Positions 1 to 10,357 of a DNA stretch of 21,942 nucleotides are shown here, one piece after another. The stretch is from Ophiothrix spiculata (lineage: Eukaryota; Echinodermata; Ophiuroidea; Amphilepidida; Ophiotrichidae). A program made the position numbers and the translations under genes. Position 1 is the first letter of the stretch; every line of letters begins with the position of its first letter. The notes under the pieces were generated by a model, which was not told where the DNA came from, made no database searches, and saw only the letters and a list, made by a program, of their open reading frames with translations. The DNA lies in assembly GCA_000969725.1 (NCBI GenBank), contig JXSR01S011171.1; one strand, 5' to 3'.

Positions 1-140
1 ACACTTTTCTTCTGAATTTAACACTTCAATTATATCAGATAAACTGGTGAGAAGGCTAATAATGTTATTATTGTTGCTATTCTTCATTTTAATTTAAATT
101 TTTATTACTTCCCAGAGCTAGAAATAGTGAAAAACAAAAC

Positions 141-353
141 GTGACAGGCGTGACCACATATACAGGGTAGAATCGTGACAGGCGTGACCGATTTTGAGAT
201 GTAATAGTGGAGAAATAAGCAATCACTGAATATTTGTATATTGCTTTGCAGATGAAGACTACATGATAGAAGATAGATATTGATGTTCACCAAAAAATGA
301 CCTTTGAATTAAACACAGCAAAAACTTTTCATGTTTTTTGTGACAGGCGTGAC
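141..353. repeat. Three copies of a 14-bp word, GTGACAGGCGTGAC
   Basis: The exact word GTGACAGGCGTGAC occurs at 141-154, 175-188 and 340-353, all in the same orientation. The word is itself a GTGAC-AGGC-GTGAC direct repeat. The first two copies are 34 bp apart and the third is 165 bp further on. In an AT-rich background three exact GC-rich 14-mers within 215 bp are not expected by chance. The spacers do not align, so this is not a simple tandem satellite. It could be a subterminal repeat of an unrecognised transposon or a cluster of protein-binding sites. I did not find further copies elsewhere in the window. Confidence 0.75.
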
Positions 354-1910
354 ATCTGAAAACGACAAATTCCAACAACACACTACTCGGCTATTGATTA
401 ACATTTATTACTAAAACATGATTGTACTATTATAGAGCACAGACACTAAGGTTTCTTATACACTAATAAAGAAAAATCTCAGGTGGTTTTTTTTTTCTGT
501 TTCAATACCAAATCACTTTTTGGTGCAAATTTGAGGGCAAAATGTTACTAAGACAACATCCAACTAATACCAGTCATAAAAATAGTTCCTGAAACCTTGA
601 TTTGTTTACTTTCAACTCATGTATTACTTTTATGTCAGAATTGAACTTGAAAAATTCATGTATGTGATACAAGATCATGGAATTAGCCAGCTATGACTGT
701 AAATGTACTCCAATGAATCTTTTTTGAATTTGCATCCAACTGTTTAACAACTGAGTTATTAAAACAAAACGAAGACATTCTATCAAAGATTGAAATGTTT
801 ATATTATTTAAACGTCTGGATTTAATAAAATCATTTTCGTAACATAATGTGACAATTTTGCACATACTGAAAATGTCTTAAATTCATCAGCGCAAAGTCA
901 TGCCTACCTCGGGTTAACACAATTAAGTCTGACTAAACGGTATAATTATATATTCCATTTGCAAACATGATAAAAATGCAACTCGGTGTGAAATGCACAT
1001 TCATGATTCAAAGTCATGCATAACGAGCTATTTGAATGCAAACACACGTACACTACGTAACTACCAGATAGTTTAAAAACACGGTATACCTCAAATATGT
1101 GAAGAACAGAACTAGGGTATTTCAATTTACATTTTCATTGAAGAACAAAATAATAAATATGAGATTGTGAAATGACAACGATACGAAGTTACCTTTTATT
1201 TTGTGGAACGTTTAATAAAGTTTTACAGTACAGTTCATATTTAGTATATTTTGAAAAATGTACTAAAGTATTCAGATGTACAGAACACGTATAAAAAGAG
1301 TAAGATTAATCAGATTACATCATACATCATAAATGCTGAATATTAGCTAATTCAATTTACATACATCCATTTTCAAAACCGATCATCAAATGTGAGTATA
1401 ACACATCAGGACACCGTTTTCTGAATTCCTTTCTTTTTTTATAATTGACGACAGAATATATTCGGAAATTTTTAATATGCGAATTGAAAATGAGACATTT
1501 GTTCCTTCCGGGTGCCTTATTAAACTACCCCGAGTATACCATGATTTTATGTCAATAATATTTGGTTACCAAGGAAATTACTTGATTGCCTCGGGTAATT
1601 CATAGACCCAATAGATTTGCTAGATAAATTTATCACATTTTTATATTTTAATTCGATAAAGTATATAGTATGGAGGGAATAAAAACTATTATAAAACCAC
1701 GTCTTATTTTTTTCGAAAAAGTTTTATTAAACCTGTTAGAAGTTCCAATTGTTATTGCATTTTTCTGATGATCACATGTGTTACAAATACATGTTGTATG
1801 TAGAATTAATTAATCAAACACGTGAAATTAATCAAAACCTGATTTTATGACCAGAACACGATTTTGAAAGACTAGTTGCAATAGAAAATCAATTTGTTTT
1901 ATAGCATTTT
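354..1910. other. AT-rich stretch with no supported gene
   Basis: Both strands carry only short, AT-driven frames (about 60 codons at most) with no recognisable domain, signal peptide or codon bias. There is a poly-T run near 485-496. A weak inverted similarity around a CTCGGG word (about 1520-1610) is too short to call. I see no RNA gene and no clear terminal repeat. Confidence 0.5.
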
Positions 1911-2006
1911 AAAAGGATTAAAACAACTGGGTCATGTTATGAAAGCGGTATTAAGAAGAATATTCAAATTTTAATTAACCTAAATCCTTACAAACCAGTA
2001 TGGTAA
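1911..2006. repeat. Diverged dispersed repeat, copy 1
   Basis: This segment aligns in direct orientation with 8712-8810. Shared landmarks in order are a GATTAxAACAA word, TGTTATGAA, AAGAAGA, TTTTAATTAACCTA and ACAAACCAGTATG. The two copies differ by several indels, so this is an old repeat of unknown class. No terminal inverted repeat or poly-A tail defines its ends. The 116-codon frame that follows on the plus strand (2007-2357) has no recognisable domain and is not called as a gene. Confidence 0.5.
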
Positions 2007-2336
2007 GTGTACCTTCTGATATGCTTCAAATTGGCTTACAGGGCACTATACAATGATGATACCACTTCATTAGTATATACATTTATATTCACCAAGTTCA
2101 ATTTCTCAGACGATTTGTTTCACAAATACTCTCAAAACAGGTTTCTGGTTGCGAATAAGTATCAACAGATTCTTTCATTTCCCCATGGCAGTCAACCAGG
2201 TTGTTCTAGACAACAAATAACATACCGGTATATCACGAAATCAGGTAAAAATATTACTTGCACACTTTTAACACCCAACATAACAAATTTCCTCGAAAAA
2301 CGTAACAAACAACAAAGTCCAGGTGACTCCTTATTT

Positions 2337-2940
2337 GGAGTGACGGTGACTTTATAACTCTATGTCTAAAACAACCTCTGGAGTTAAATAACTCTGTAAT
2401 TCTTTAAGAGAGCCAGTGATTATGACTCCATGTCAGGAGTCATTCTTACTCAATGTGAGAGTCTTAATGGGTTCCAATAAGAATCGGCGACGTAATTGTG
2501 ACATTAAATATATATCAAATTTTAAAAAAATACAATTCCATCGTTTCTTCATATTTGAATGTAGAGTATGTTTTCAGAACTACATTATTTACCTTTAGAC
2601 CTAACTAGATTCGTACCGCGGACCTTTTGAATGAGAATCAGACGCACATGACTAAACACTGTTCAAAACTTCAAGTTATATGTGTTAATATCAATACTTT
2701 ATTGGTGACTCGGTAAACAGCTCCAACGTGTGTTCACCCTGCTGTAACAGGAATTGTGGGTATCAATATGCATAACTCTAGAAGAGTCGGGCTTTCGACT
2801 CTTTTAGCAGCGTCAAAGTGACTTCATCATGGCAGTAGAGTTCATGACTCTAATAGGGTGTTAAATTAATGCAAACGTGACTCTAGAGGTAGGGTCAAGG
2901 GGTCCTGACTCTACTTTAGGGGTCAAAATGACCATTTTTG
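2337..2940. repeat. GAGTC/GACTC-rich repeat element, interrupted
   Basis: Two clusters, about 2337-2475 and 2775-2940, are crowded with GACTC, GAGTC, ACTCT and AGAGT words on both strands, for example GACTCCATGTCAGGAGTC near 2425. The clusters flank a plain AT-rich middle that holds a tRNA-like fragment. The right cluster contains a GGTGTTA...TTAAT...GACTCT order. That order resembles the left end of the CACTG-ended element at 15542, which has GGTGTTATTAAT followed by GACTCTCTCTGAG, so the two may be related families. Neither end is precisely defined and no target duplication was found. The clustering is directly visible; its status as one transposon is inferred. Confidence 0.5.
2606..2664 (-). 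repeat. tRNA-like SINE fragment or tRNA pseudogene
   Basis: Read on the minus strand, this segment resembles the middle and 3' part of a tRNA. It has a D-arm-like stretch (TTAGTCATGTGCGTCTGA) and a 7-base anticodon loop TTCTCAT between stems TCTGA and TCAAA (4 of 5 pairs). A T-arm/B-box-like GGTACGAATCT then follows, one base off the GGTTCGA core. The loop would give anticodon CTC (Glu-type). The 5' acceptor part and A box are not convincing and no CCA-adjacent acceptor stem closes. It is therefore more likely a tRNA-derived SINE remnant or pseudogene than a working tRNA. It sits inside the GAGTC-rich repeat, as an insertion would. Confidence 0.4.
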
Positions 2941-3828
2941 GCTGTTAGTGAGTGTTTTTGTCTGAATTTCAAAGATTGTTAAATTAGCCCTTTCATTGTT
3001 GTTATGGGAAATTGCAAAGATTTGTTCACATAATACTATTCTTTTAAAATGAACGTTAAATATTGTATGCACTTATTATTACAAAGTATTGCTTCAAGGT
3101 ACTTGCTAATACTGATGATATCAAGAGGCCAAGATGTCAGTATTTGATAAGTAGTTTTGGATCATTGATAGACAGCTTATTGCAAAACGTTGATGATGGA
3201 TTCAAATAAACTCTGATTTACTCATAGAATAGACACCAAGGGGTTTTGTTTTCAAGAGATATCTTGCAATAATGTATCAGATAAGAATCTAAATCCATTT
3301 CAACTAAAAGTTTATACATTAGTCTCGTTTTGTTTACACAGCTTACACATTATTTTAGAAACTGTAATAAATGTGCTCACATAATTGGTGAATTATGTTT
3401 TGAAGTCCAATTTGTTCACATTTAGAATAAATGTGTATCATTTATTACTAATCTGCTATTATTTAAACAAGTTGGTTTAATGATTAATAATGACATTCTT
3501 ATTCAATCGCAGGTAATGCCAATATTTAAATGTTTTCAAGAGAATTGTCTTTGACAAGCTACGATGTTATTGATAAAAAGAATGCATTTCGTATAATAGA
3601 TTTAAATCCTATTAAATATTTTGTATTGTTATGGCTTGGCTTGATCACTGTAAATGTTCGTTTATAACCATTGAGAGTTTGGTTTTCAAAACAAATTGTT
3701 GCTTCTCCAAATAGAAGATATATTCTGACAAATTTACAAGTCCCATTTTCCCTCTCAAAATAAAATCTCATTGCGATATTAAACATAATAGGCAAATCCT
3801 ATTATTTTATTAAGATGTTAGATTATAG
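2941..3828. other. AT-rich stretch with no supported feature
   Basis: No domain-bearing frame, tRNA-like fold or clear inverted repeat is visible. A short AATAAATGTG word occurs twice near 3370-3440, which is weak given the base composition. Confidence 0.5.
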
Positions 3829-4270
3829 ACCATATGTGACCTTCCAGCCCTTATGAGCAGTAAATGCCAGAAACTTCATTTTGCGCCACAGGTGAAAATA
3901 CATGTCAAGGTCATAATTTGCCGATTCGGAAATTGATTTTTTGACAGATTCACAATCCTAGTGCTTACTACAAAATACCAGCAAAGTTTTATTTCAAGAA
4001 AATGATAGGAAAGGTGAAATAAATTGACATATTCTTAAGACGATCAACAGAAAATATACGGCTTACTAATCTTTGAACGCATTTATCTCAGTTATACGTT
4101 TTACTCCCTGACAACCTTTAACGGACCATAACTTGACCTCTGGAAATCGTGTGAAGTTCATTAAGGTGTCATTTTAATCCTTAAATCGTGGTATTTGCAA
4201 ATAAGTAAAAAAGTGAAAATGACAAGAGCTGGCATTTACTGCTGTTTTGAGCTGGACGGTCACATATGGT
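3829..4270. mobile_element. MITE with ~40-bp TIRs (ACCATATGTGACC ends)
   Basis: The left end reads ACCATATGTGACC and the right end is its exact reverse complement. The similarity continues inward for about 40 bp, with AGCAGTAAATGCCA on the left mirrored by TGGCATTTACTGCT on the right. Immediately outside are TAG (3826-3828) and TAG (4271-4273), a candidate 3-bp target-site duplication. The element is 442 bp and has no coding frame, so it would depend on a transposase supplied elsewhere. Its CATATGTGACC terminus is shared with the element at 12321-13042, suggesting one superfamily. The TIR is directly visible; superfamily assignment (3-bp TA-rich duplications occur in PIF/Harbinger) is an inference. 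Confidence 0.85.
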
Positions 4271-4664
4271 TAGAAAATGTGTTTTCAATCATGTAAGTAA
4301 TAAATTAGAATAATTTTTGTCAATACATATTTATTTACGTTATCCTACTATCTGAACATTTCATATTTCCTTTGCTGTATAGTTAGGTACCTGAAGGACA
4401 AGTAATTGCCATCAAATGATGAATCTACCGTTTTTGCATAGATATTCAGATTTGCATGCATTTTATTGTGCATGTTTTTTTAATGGCTAAAAAGTAACTT
4501 GTGCGACACCTTGTGTCCAAATATATCATTAAGAAATGGCTCCTGTGCATGGAGCAAAAATGAATGTATGTAAAAATTGGATTATGTTTCATATTTATAT
4601 TCGCCGCCATAATAGCTTATTGTCTAGTTAAAGTAAAATCATTTGTCCCCTAATTATACCGTTA
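4271..4664. other. Gap between two MITEs; nothing recognised
   Basis: This is AT-rich sequence without a frame, RNA or repeat that I can support. Confidence 0.5.
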
Positions 4665-4916
4665 AGGCGTTGGCACACAATTAAGCCACAATTTTGTGCG
4701 GCCGGCCGCAACCTGGCCACAACATTGATTTTCCAAGATGACAACCGTAGGCTTGATTTTTCACCTCAAGATTATTGCAAATTATTCATTACATGTTTTG
4801 ACATTATCTAAAGGTGCATATTAATCAAGTCTATGGTGGCCATCTTGGAAAATCAAGGCTGTGGTCAAGTTGCGACCGGCCGCACAAAGTTGTGGCCTAA
4901 TTGTGTTCCAACGCCT
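4665..4916. mobile_element. GC-rich foldback MITE (AGGCGTTGG ends)
   Basis: The left arm at 4665-4746 and the right arm at 4834-4916 are reverse complements at roughly 85-90 percent by eye. They share AGGCGTTGG, ACACAATTA, TTTGTGCGGCCGG, CGCAAC and TTGATTTTCCAAGATG. The arms are markedly richer in G+C than the surroundings and nearly meet, leaving a loop of about 90 bp. If the termini are GGCG...CGCC, the flanks are TAA on the left and TAG on the right. That is close to the TWA target duplications of PIF/Harbinger elements but not exact. There is no coding capacity. A transcript across it would form a long hairpin. Confidence 0.85.
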
Positions 4917-6695
4917 AGCATGTTTTAGATTAAGAATGGCCGGCAAAATACAGTTGTTACACCAAAAACGGTTAAAGTGGCCGTCAAACGATATTAAGCA
5001 TAAATCCTACAACCTGTTAAAATTCTAAAAAAATCAATTCGTCAAAAAATGAAGTTTGACGTCTTGGTGAAAAAGGCATGCATCCTCACAGGCAAAGCAA
5101 TTATCAAACACGGAACGCACTTGCATAAGATAAATTAACAATTCAATCATAATTAGGTCAGCTGGAAAAACCCAACATTTGATCCAAATGTCTGATGTAA
5201 ACTTAAATGTAAATTTAAACCATCTTGTATACTCTTTTGTCGTTGTCTTTTAGATTGTATGTCAGTGTTTTCCACAAACTTTGCCTTTGGGTTTAAATCT
5301 TAATAAATCAAATGTAATGTATTCTAATTATTGCTTTTGCTTTTTTCTTATACACAATCATTTCCTGCCATCGGCACCTTTTTGTACTCGTAAATATTGA
5401 CATATTTGACATCATTTTGAAACCAGAAATGCCATTAATGGATGAAATAAGGTCTACGACACGTAGCTTTCGTAACAATATTGTCGCTCGTAGGCACTGG
5501 TACCATTTTGTGGAAACTTGCAATATCTTTAATGTTTCTGTTCAAATTTAAATCGTGTTTTGCTTGGTGTAAAAACGTGGTTTACAATAAATCCGTGAAA
5601 ATGAAATGCGGTATGTTCATTTTATAAAGTCAAACAAGGGAGTATGATAAATATATATTTCAAAACAATGACACAACCTGTGAATGCCTGGGGTTGGATA
5701 ATTCAGAAACATTGTCGTTTGAAGTATTTCAGAAGTTTCTTTAGAGAAAATATATCACACACTTAAAAATAGAATATTGCAAACCACCAAACACTAATAT
5801 ACTAATGAGTATAAAATAAATTCATTTGAAAAAGTATTGATATATTAAATACATTAAGTGCATGAATCAGATCATTCCGAAATCGATACAGACGTGTATA
5901 TGTATAAAGGTGGGTAAATCCACATATTCAGCTTAAAAACTGCGTCTGTTCATCGTTTAATTTTTTATGCAAATCCTTGGTAATATTAACAAGAATATGG
6001 TAAAACAAGAAACATTGACCACAAAATATCATTATTTTTCAACAGCAGAAGTGTTTCTGATCGCGTAAGACAGGTGAAGGACTGCTTGTTCATAGTTTTA
6101 CCTTGAAGCATATTTGTTATTATCTTTGATTCAGTTTTTAACCATAATTTGCCACATCTTTTTTCCATCTCAAACATGTACACTACAGGAATGCAATGAC
6201 ACGAAAAAACTAAAAAATAAAGAGCATTTCTGGTTCTGTGCAAAGTAACTGACAATTAAAACGATAAAAAAGACTTACGATGAATATGAGGAATGACAAA
6301 CAAAGTTTAAGGGTGGCTCATACTGTAACAAATTTCCAATGTTATTTGACAAACGTGAAAATCAAGACCATTATGGACATAATATAGACTTTTAACCTCG
6401 ACAGTCTGTGGTGTTTAGCGAATAAGTCAGTGACATACTCAATAACACAAGATGTATGGATGGAATCTTAAAAATTTCAATTTGCACCTTAAAATCGCTT
6501 AAAATTACATATTTTTCTTTATATAGTCTGAGGAGGCTTTTAAGCTGCGAATAACACATTTCTTTTATAGTCTTTTCAAGTTTTATTTCAACGATCACTG
6601 AAAGAACAACGTCAATAAATTTTGGCTTGCGAAATGTGACGAATGTTTATCGATGCTGATTGCGGACTGTGAGTCAGTTAGCTTGCCACTAACAG
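4917..6695. other. Long AT-rich stretch with no supported gene
   Basis: Several 60-90-codon frames exist (for example on the minus strand at 5308-5523, 5986-6255 and 6392-6598). None shows a domain, and their compositions look like translated AT-rich noise. I found no inverted-repeat element or RNA gene here. Confidence 0.5.
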
Positions 6696-7156
6696 GCCAT
6701 AGTGTGAGCCACTCGAAAAATAAAGTGGTACTCATGCTCGTCAGACCACCTCAAAATTGGACTATAAATGGTGTAAGATCAGTGAAGATGGCGAAAATCG
6801 CACCCAAATGGCTTAATGGTGCAAGTTTGTAATGACCTTTTGCTAACAAATTAGGTATCAAAAAGTGTACAATTTCAATTGTATATTCAGTTGCATGATG
6901 TCTTAACCTATTTTGTTTTGTTTTGTTTTTAGACCTTGATGACCAACCCAAAGTAAAAAGGGACCCTTAATGGTGATGGTGGCTTGAATGTACAACCCTT
7001 AACGGCGTAAATTGTGTTAAAACGTACCCCTTTTTCCAAAAACATAGACGCCAGTGATGGGTCAAAATCAGACCTTTTTAAGCCACTTTTTATGATGAGC
7101 ATGAGTACCATTTTAGTTTTCGAGCGGCCCCCCTGGGGTTAGCCTTAGTGTGAGCC
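6696..7156. mobile_element. Inverted-repeat element between 15-bp direct repeats
   Basis: The left arm at 6708-6743 and the right arm at 7092-7128 are reverse complements, sharing CTCGAAAA, TAAA and TGGTACTCATGCTC. Just outside lie GCCATAGTGTGAGCC (6696-6710) and GCCTTAGTGTGAGCC (7142-7156), direct repeats matching at 14 of 15 bases. These could be an unusually long target duplication or part of the element's own ends, since GAGCC overlaps the left TIR. The right side has an extra CCCCCCTGGGGTT segment between arm and direct repeat. The minus-strand frames inside (6751-6951 and 6929-7111) are treated as non-coding. Confidence 0.75.
6911..6930. repeat. (TTTTG)n microsatellite
   Basis: Three and a half perfect TTTTG units lie inside the inverted-repeat element at 6696-7156. 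Confidence 0.9.
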
Positions 7157-7688
7157 TAGCATTTACGTCCATTCCAGAATCGAGTCAGGAACCCAAGCTG
7201 ATATAGGCGATACAGGCGAGTGATTTGTTTGATTACCCTACATTTTTCGTCATACGAAGAAAACGACAGAGCCACATGTTCAAATAGTGCCATGTTTAAA
7301 ATAATAAACTCTGATGAAGCTTTATTTATTCAGGAGTTCTTAGTACTATATTTTCAATTAAATGGTTACATTTTTAAGACTATGTCTGCTTCACAATTCT
7401 GACATGCCTTAACTTGATAACAAAAGGCGCGTCTTTTATGTCATTTTATTGTTTCACGGTTTCAGGAAAATTCACTTTGATGACATAGGTTTACTATATA
7501 TGTACAATGAACTTTTACCCTCATGTTCCCTAGGATAGTTATGTTTAAAACAGAGGTTAACAACTAATTTTCAGCTAATCGAATTCATTTATCCCCGAAG
7601 TGTTGAATGATTGCTAATACAAAACGTTTGAAAAAATATCTAGTATTTGTATAATTACTGGTTTTCCACTTTCTATACTAATTTTATA
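7157..7688. other. No supported feature
   Basis: The only frame of note is a 60-codon plus-strand frame at 7220-7402 with no recognisable domain. I see no repeat structure. Confidence 0.5.
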
Positions 7689-8232
7689 TCGAATTTCGAT
7701 TGATGGAAAATAACTTTATACTAATCATCGCCAATCAGATATATTTCAGTTGACCTCTAAATTTCATTTTTACACTCTGACGAATGGGAATGGGTAAGCA
7801 ATGCGCAGTAATGCTCTAAGGTCACATCCTACTGCATCAGATCCTCTTGTAATCACTTAGGCACCGAAATCTCTCTCAGTTCATATATCTCAGCACGTTA
7901 TATAAAATTTGTTTTCACCATGATAATCAGTTTAATTTCACGCATGTAAACAAAACACCCGGACGTCCTCTAGGGCTAACCTTTTTAAAGCCCATCCCTT
8001 TTGCACAAACCAGCCTGGTTATAGTTGTGAACGGTTTCGGTGCCTAATAAATGATAACAAGAGGATCTGATGCAGTAGGATGTGACCTTAGATCATTGTT
8101 GCTCATTACTTGCCCATTCCCAGTGGTCAGAGTGTAAAACTGCCTTAATGAGATTTAGAGGTCAACTGAAATATAGCTGATTGGTGATGATTAGTATAAA
8201 ATCGAAGTTATTTTCCATCAATCGAAATCGAT
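7689..8232. mobile_element. Foldback element with ~190-bp arms
   Basis: The left arm at about 7689-7869 is the reverse complement of the right arm at about 8034-8232, with a loop of about 165 bp. Shared stretches include TTTCGATTGATGGAAAATAA, TTTCAGTTGACCTCTAAAT, AAGGTCACATCCTACTGC, ATCAGATCCTCTTGT and AGGCACCGAAA. Identity is high, interrupted by small indels. No coding capacity is present. No clear target duplication is visible at the outer edges, so the true ends may lie a little further out (a weak TATACTAATTTTAT similarity continues on the left). It is a classic foldback architecture of unknown superfamily. Confidence 0.88.
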
Positions 8233-8711
8233 CATTAAATTTGAAAGAAAATTTATACTATTTCTATGTATCTAAATAGGCCTAAGTATGAGTTGGTTGC
8301 CTAGAAAAACACTTGGTTGCCGGGGGTAGTCGAAATAGATCCAATAGATAAATAAATAAAAACAAATTAATTCACTAAAGTAGTCCAAATATTGTCTGCA
8401 GAGTATTAAAGTAAACAAGATGTGATTACATGTAATATTGTGAATTATATATTGAAAACTTTCGATTAATCTGCAACATGTATCAATTTTTATTCCAGGG
8501 TCCACATTAGTTCTGATATACGGTATATGAATACAAATTTGGTTTAACTGTGTTAAGAAAATAAATTACAGATATGACAATAGATGTAAACCTTTTTTTC
8601 TGATCAGAGGATGATTAATTCGAACAATATTATATCATGCTGTCTGAAGCATAAATCCATTCAATTACTTAAACCAGTTGCTTCGGGAAATTGGTTTTAA
8701 TGCATACAAAA
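8233..8711. other. No supported feature
   Basis: This is AT-rich. The minus-strand frame at 8272-8505 overlaps the edge of the foldback and has no recognisable domain. Confidence 0.5.
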
Positions 8712-8810
8712 TAAGATTACAACAAATAGGTATATTACGCAAGTGTTATGAAGAAGACCTCATTGAATTTTTTAATTAACCTACAAACCTACAAACCAGT
8801 ATGTTGTGCC
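8712..8810. repeat. Diverged dispersed repeat, copy 2
   Basis: This is the direct-orientation partner of 1911-2006, sharing GTTATGAA, AAGAAGA, TTTTAATTAACCTA and CAAACCAGTATG. A deletion near AAGAAG and substitutions separate the copies. Class and ends are unknown. Confidence 0.5.
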
Positions 8811-9352
8811 TCAATAGGGATCATAAAAAAATAATTTCATTCACCCATTTGAATAAGGTTTGATAATTTTGTTAGAATTCGCAAATATGTTAAATGTCAA
8901 ATTAGTTTGAATGGTCCTTTCCTATGCTAAACAAATTGGTTGAATTTGTCAAATTTAATTAGCTTCAAAATAATAACCTGTCTAACCATTTTAATGATAT
9001 ACCATATCTTGGAACGATGTCAGTCTGAAAGATTTCCAAACAAATAAATCATTCTCCCTCATAAAATGTAGAAAAACCGTGTGCTTAAACCATAGCAGCT
9101 AGAGAAACGAAACTTTGCACACATTGTATTACAACTCTCTACTTTACGAGTATTTACTCGTAAAATTGTGATATCACAGCGTTATTGGTTTTGAGTTATT
9201 AACAAAAGTAGATACCTATGTCAGAAACGCATTTGTTCAAAATTCAACAAAATCGGAAGCATGTTCGTTTGATGTAATTTTAACCCTCGTTCAACCCCAT
9301 GTAAATTTGAGATTGACATGTCCAAAGTTAGGTTGTTTCATACCATAGTATA

Positions 9353-9372
9353 GGGAAGAGTTTCCTCTTCCC
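9353..9372. other. Perfect short hairpin
   Basis: GGGAAGAG, loop TTTC, then CTCTTCCC form a perfect 8-bp stem in the interior of the foldback element. It has no T-tract and no neighbouring gene, so I do not call it a terminator. Confidence 0.6.
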
Positions 9373-9414
9373 ATTGATACCAAAATCATGAAAATTTGAC
9401 TATTTTTTACGTAA

Positions 9415-9428
9415 TTATGACGTCATAA
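9415..9428. promoter_or_regulatory. CRE-like palindrome TTATGACGTCATAA
   Basis: This is a perfect 14-bp palindrome containing TGACGTCA, the canonical CREB/ATF binding core. It lies inside the foldback element with no gene nearby, so function is doubtful and may be chance. Confidence 0.3.
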
Positions 9429-10016
9429 ATTACTACAGGTCTAAAATTAATCTGATTTTGGGCAAAAATGGCAACCAATTCTAAATGTTGCTATTTCTGT
9501 TATTTCTAAATTTGAATTAGACTTTTGCTACTTTAAAGAAATGTCCTGTAAGTTTCTGATTTAAACAGTAATGTTGCCCATGAAAATTTGATTGTGCTTT
9601 ATGCGTATTCATCAACTTTCGCGCCAAAACTTGATTGACAGGTTCAATATAAACAACGTATTCTTGAATGCATGGAATGCAGGTATCCGAAATTTGCATA
9701 ACAGATATTCTAAAAGAGAGTTCAATTATTATTCAATTAAAATTTGTATCAAATTTGGTTTAATATAAAGTCTGATCACGATCATTAGAAGAAAATACAC
9801 ACTTAAATACCACAAAACGTGTATGCTTATTATTTTGTTGAATTTTGAACAAATGCGTTTCTGACATAGGTATCTACCTTTGTTGATAATTCAACAAATA
9901 ATATTGCTGTGATATCAAAACTTCTTGAGTATCTAGAAGAGGATTGCAATATAATATGTGCAAAGTTCTGTTGCTCTGACTACTATAGTTTTAGCACACG
10001 GTTATTTTTGCTACAT

Positions 10017-10353
10017 GTAACCATTTTCTGGGACACCTGGTATATAATATATAGTAATTGAGAAAGTGATGCAAAAACGGGCGGAATGTGGAAGTATACT
10101 AGTATTTACGGAGCTTTTTTATGTAGTTTATCCTCATGAAAAATCACACAAAAACTGTTTTCATAATATACGACAAAATGTGGGAATGATACACTAGATA
10201 ACTTTTCAACGAAAGTTAATCAGTCAGTACCCAGCTCGCTGAAAACGAACACTGTTTTATTTCTAATTTGCAACTCGTTGTGATTATAGGGTTCCAACTC
10301 CGACCTTATCCGACAGGTCACGTCAAGAAAGTAAAAACCTCGCAAAGATTTTG
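10017..10353. other. No supported feature
   Basis: This spacer lies between the foldback and the TTAA-flanked MITE. No domain-bearing frame, RNA or repeat was recognised. Confidence 0.5.
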
Positions 10354-10357
10354 TTAA

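Larger units (their letters stand above)
9065..10016. mobile_element. Foldback element with ~195-bp arms and 560-bp interior
   Basis: The left arm at about 9065-9263 pairs with the right arm at about 9823-10016 as reverse complements, roughly 75-80 percent by eye. Shared words include CCGTGTGCT, ACTTTGCACA, TGATATCACAGC, TAGATACCTATGTCAG, AAACGCATTTGTTCAAAA and TTCAACAAAAT. The innermost 45 bp of the arms are the best conserved and the outer parts more diverged. The interior carries a 14-bp palindrome and a short hairpin but no coding frame. The ends show no clear target duplication. Divergence indicates an old insertion. Confidence 0.85.

Noticed and set aside
2007..2357. 116-codon plus-strand frame
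   Set aside because: No recognisable domain and a composition expected of AT-rich sequence; its 3' end runs into the GAGTC-rich repeat.
2606..2664. Functional tRNA gene
   Set aside because: There is no closing acceptor stem or convincing A box, and the B box is mismatched.
6751..7111. Two overlapping minus-strand frames
   Set aside because: They lie in the interior of an inverted-repeat element and show no transposase motifs.
9353..9372. Rho-independent terminator
   Set aside because: The hairpin lacks a T-tract and any upstream gene, and the context is eukaryotic.
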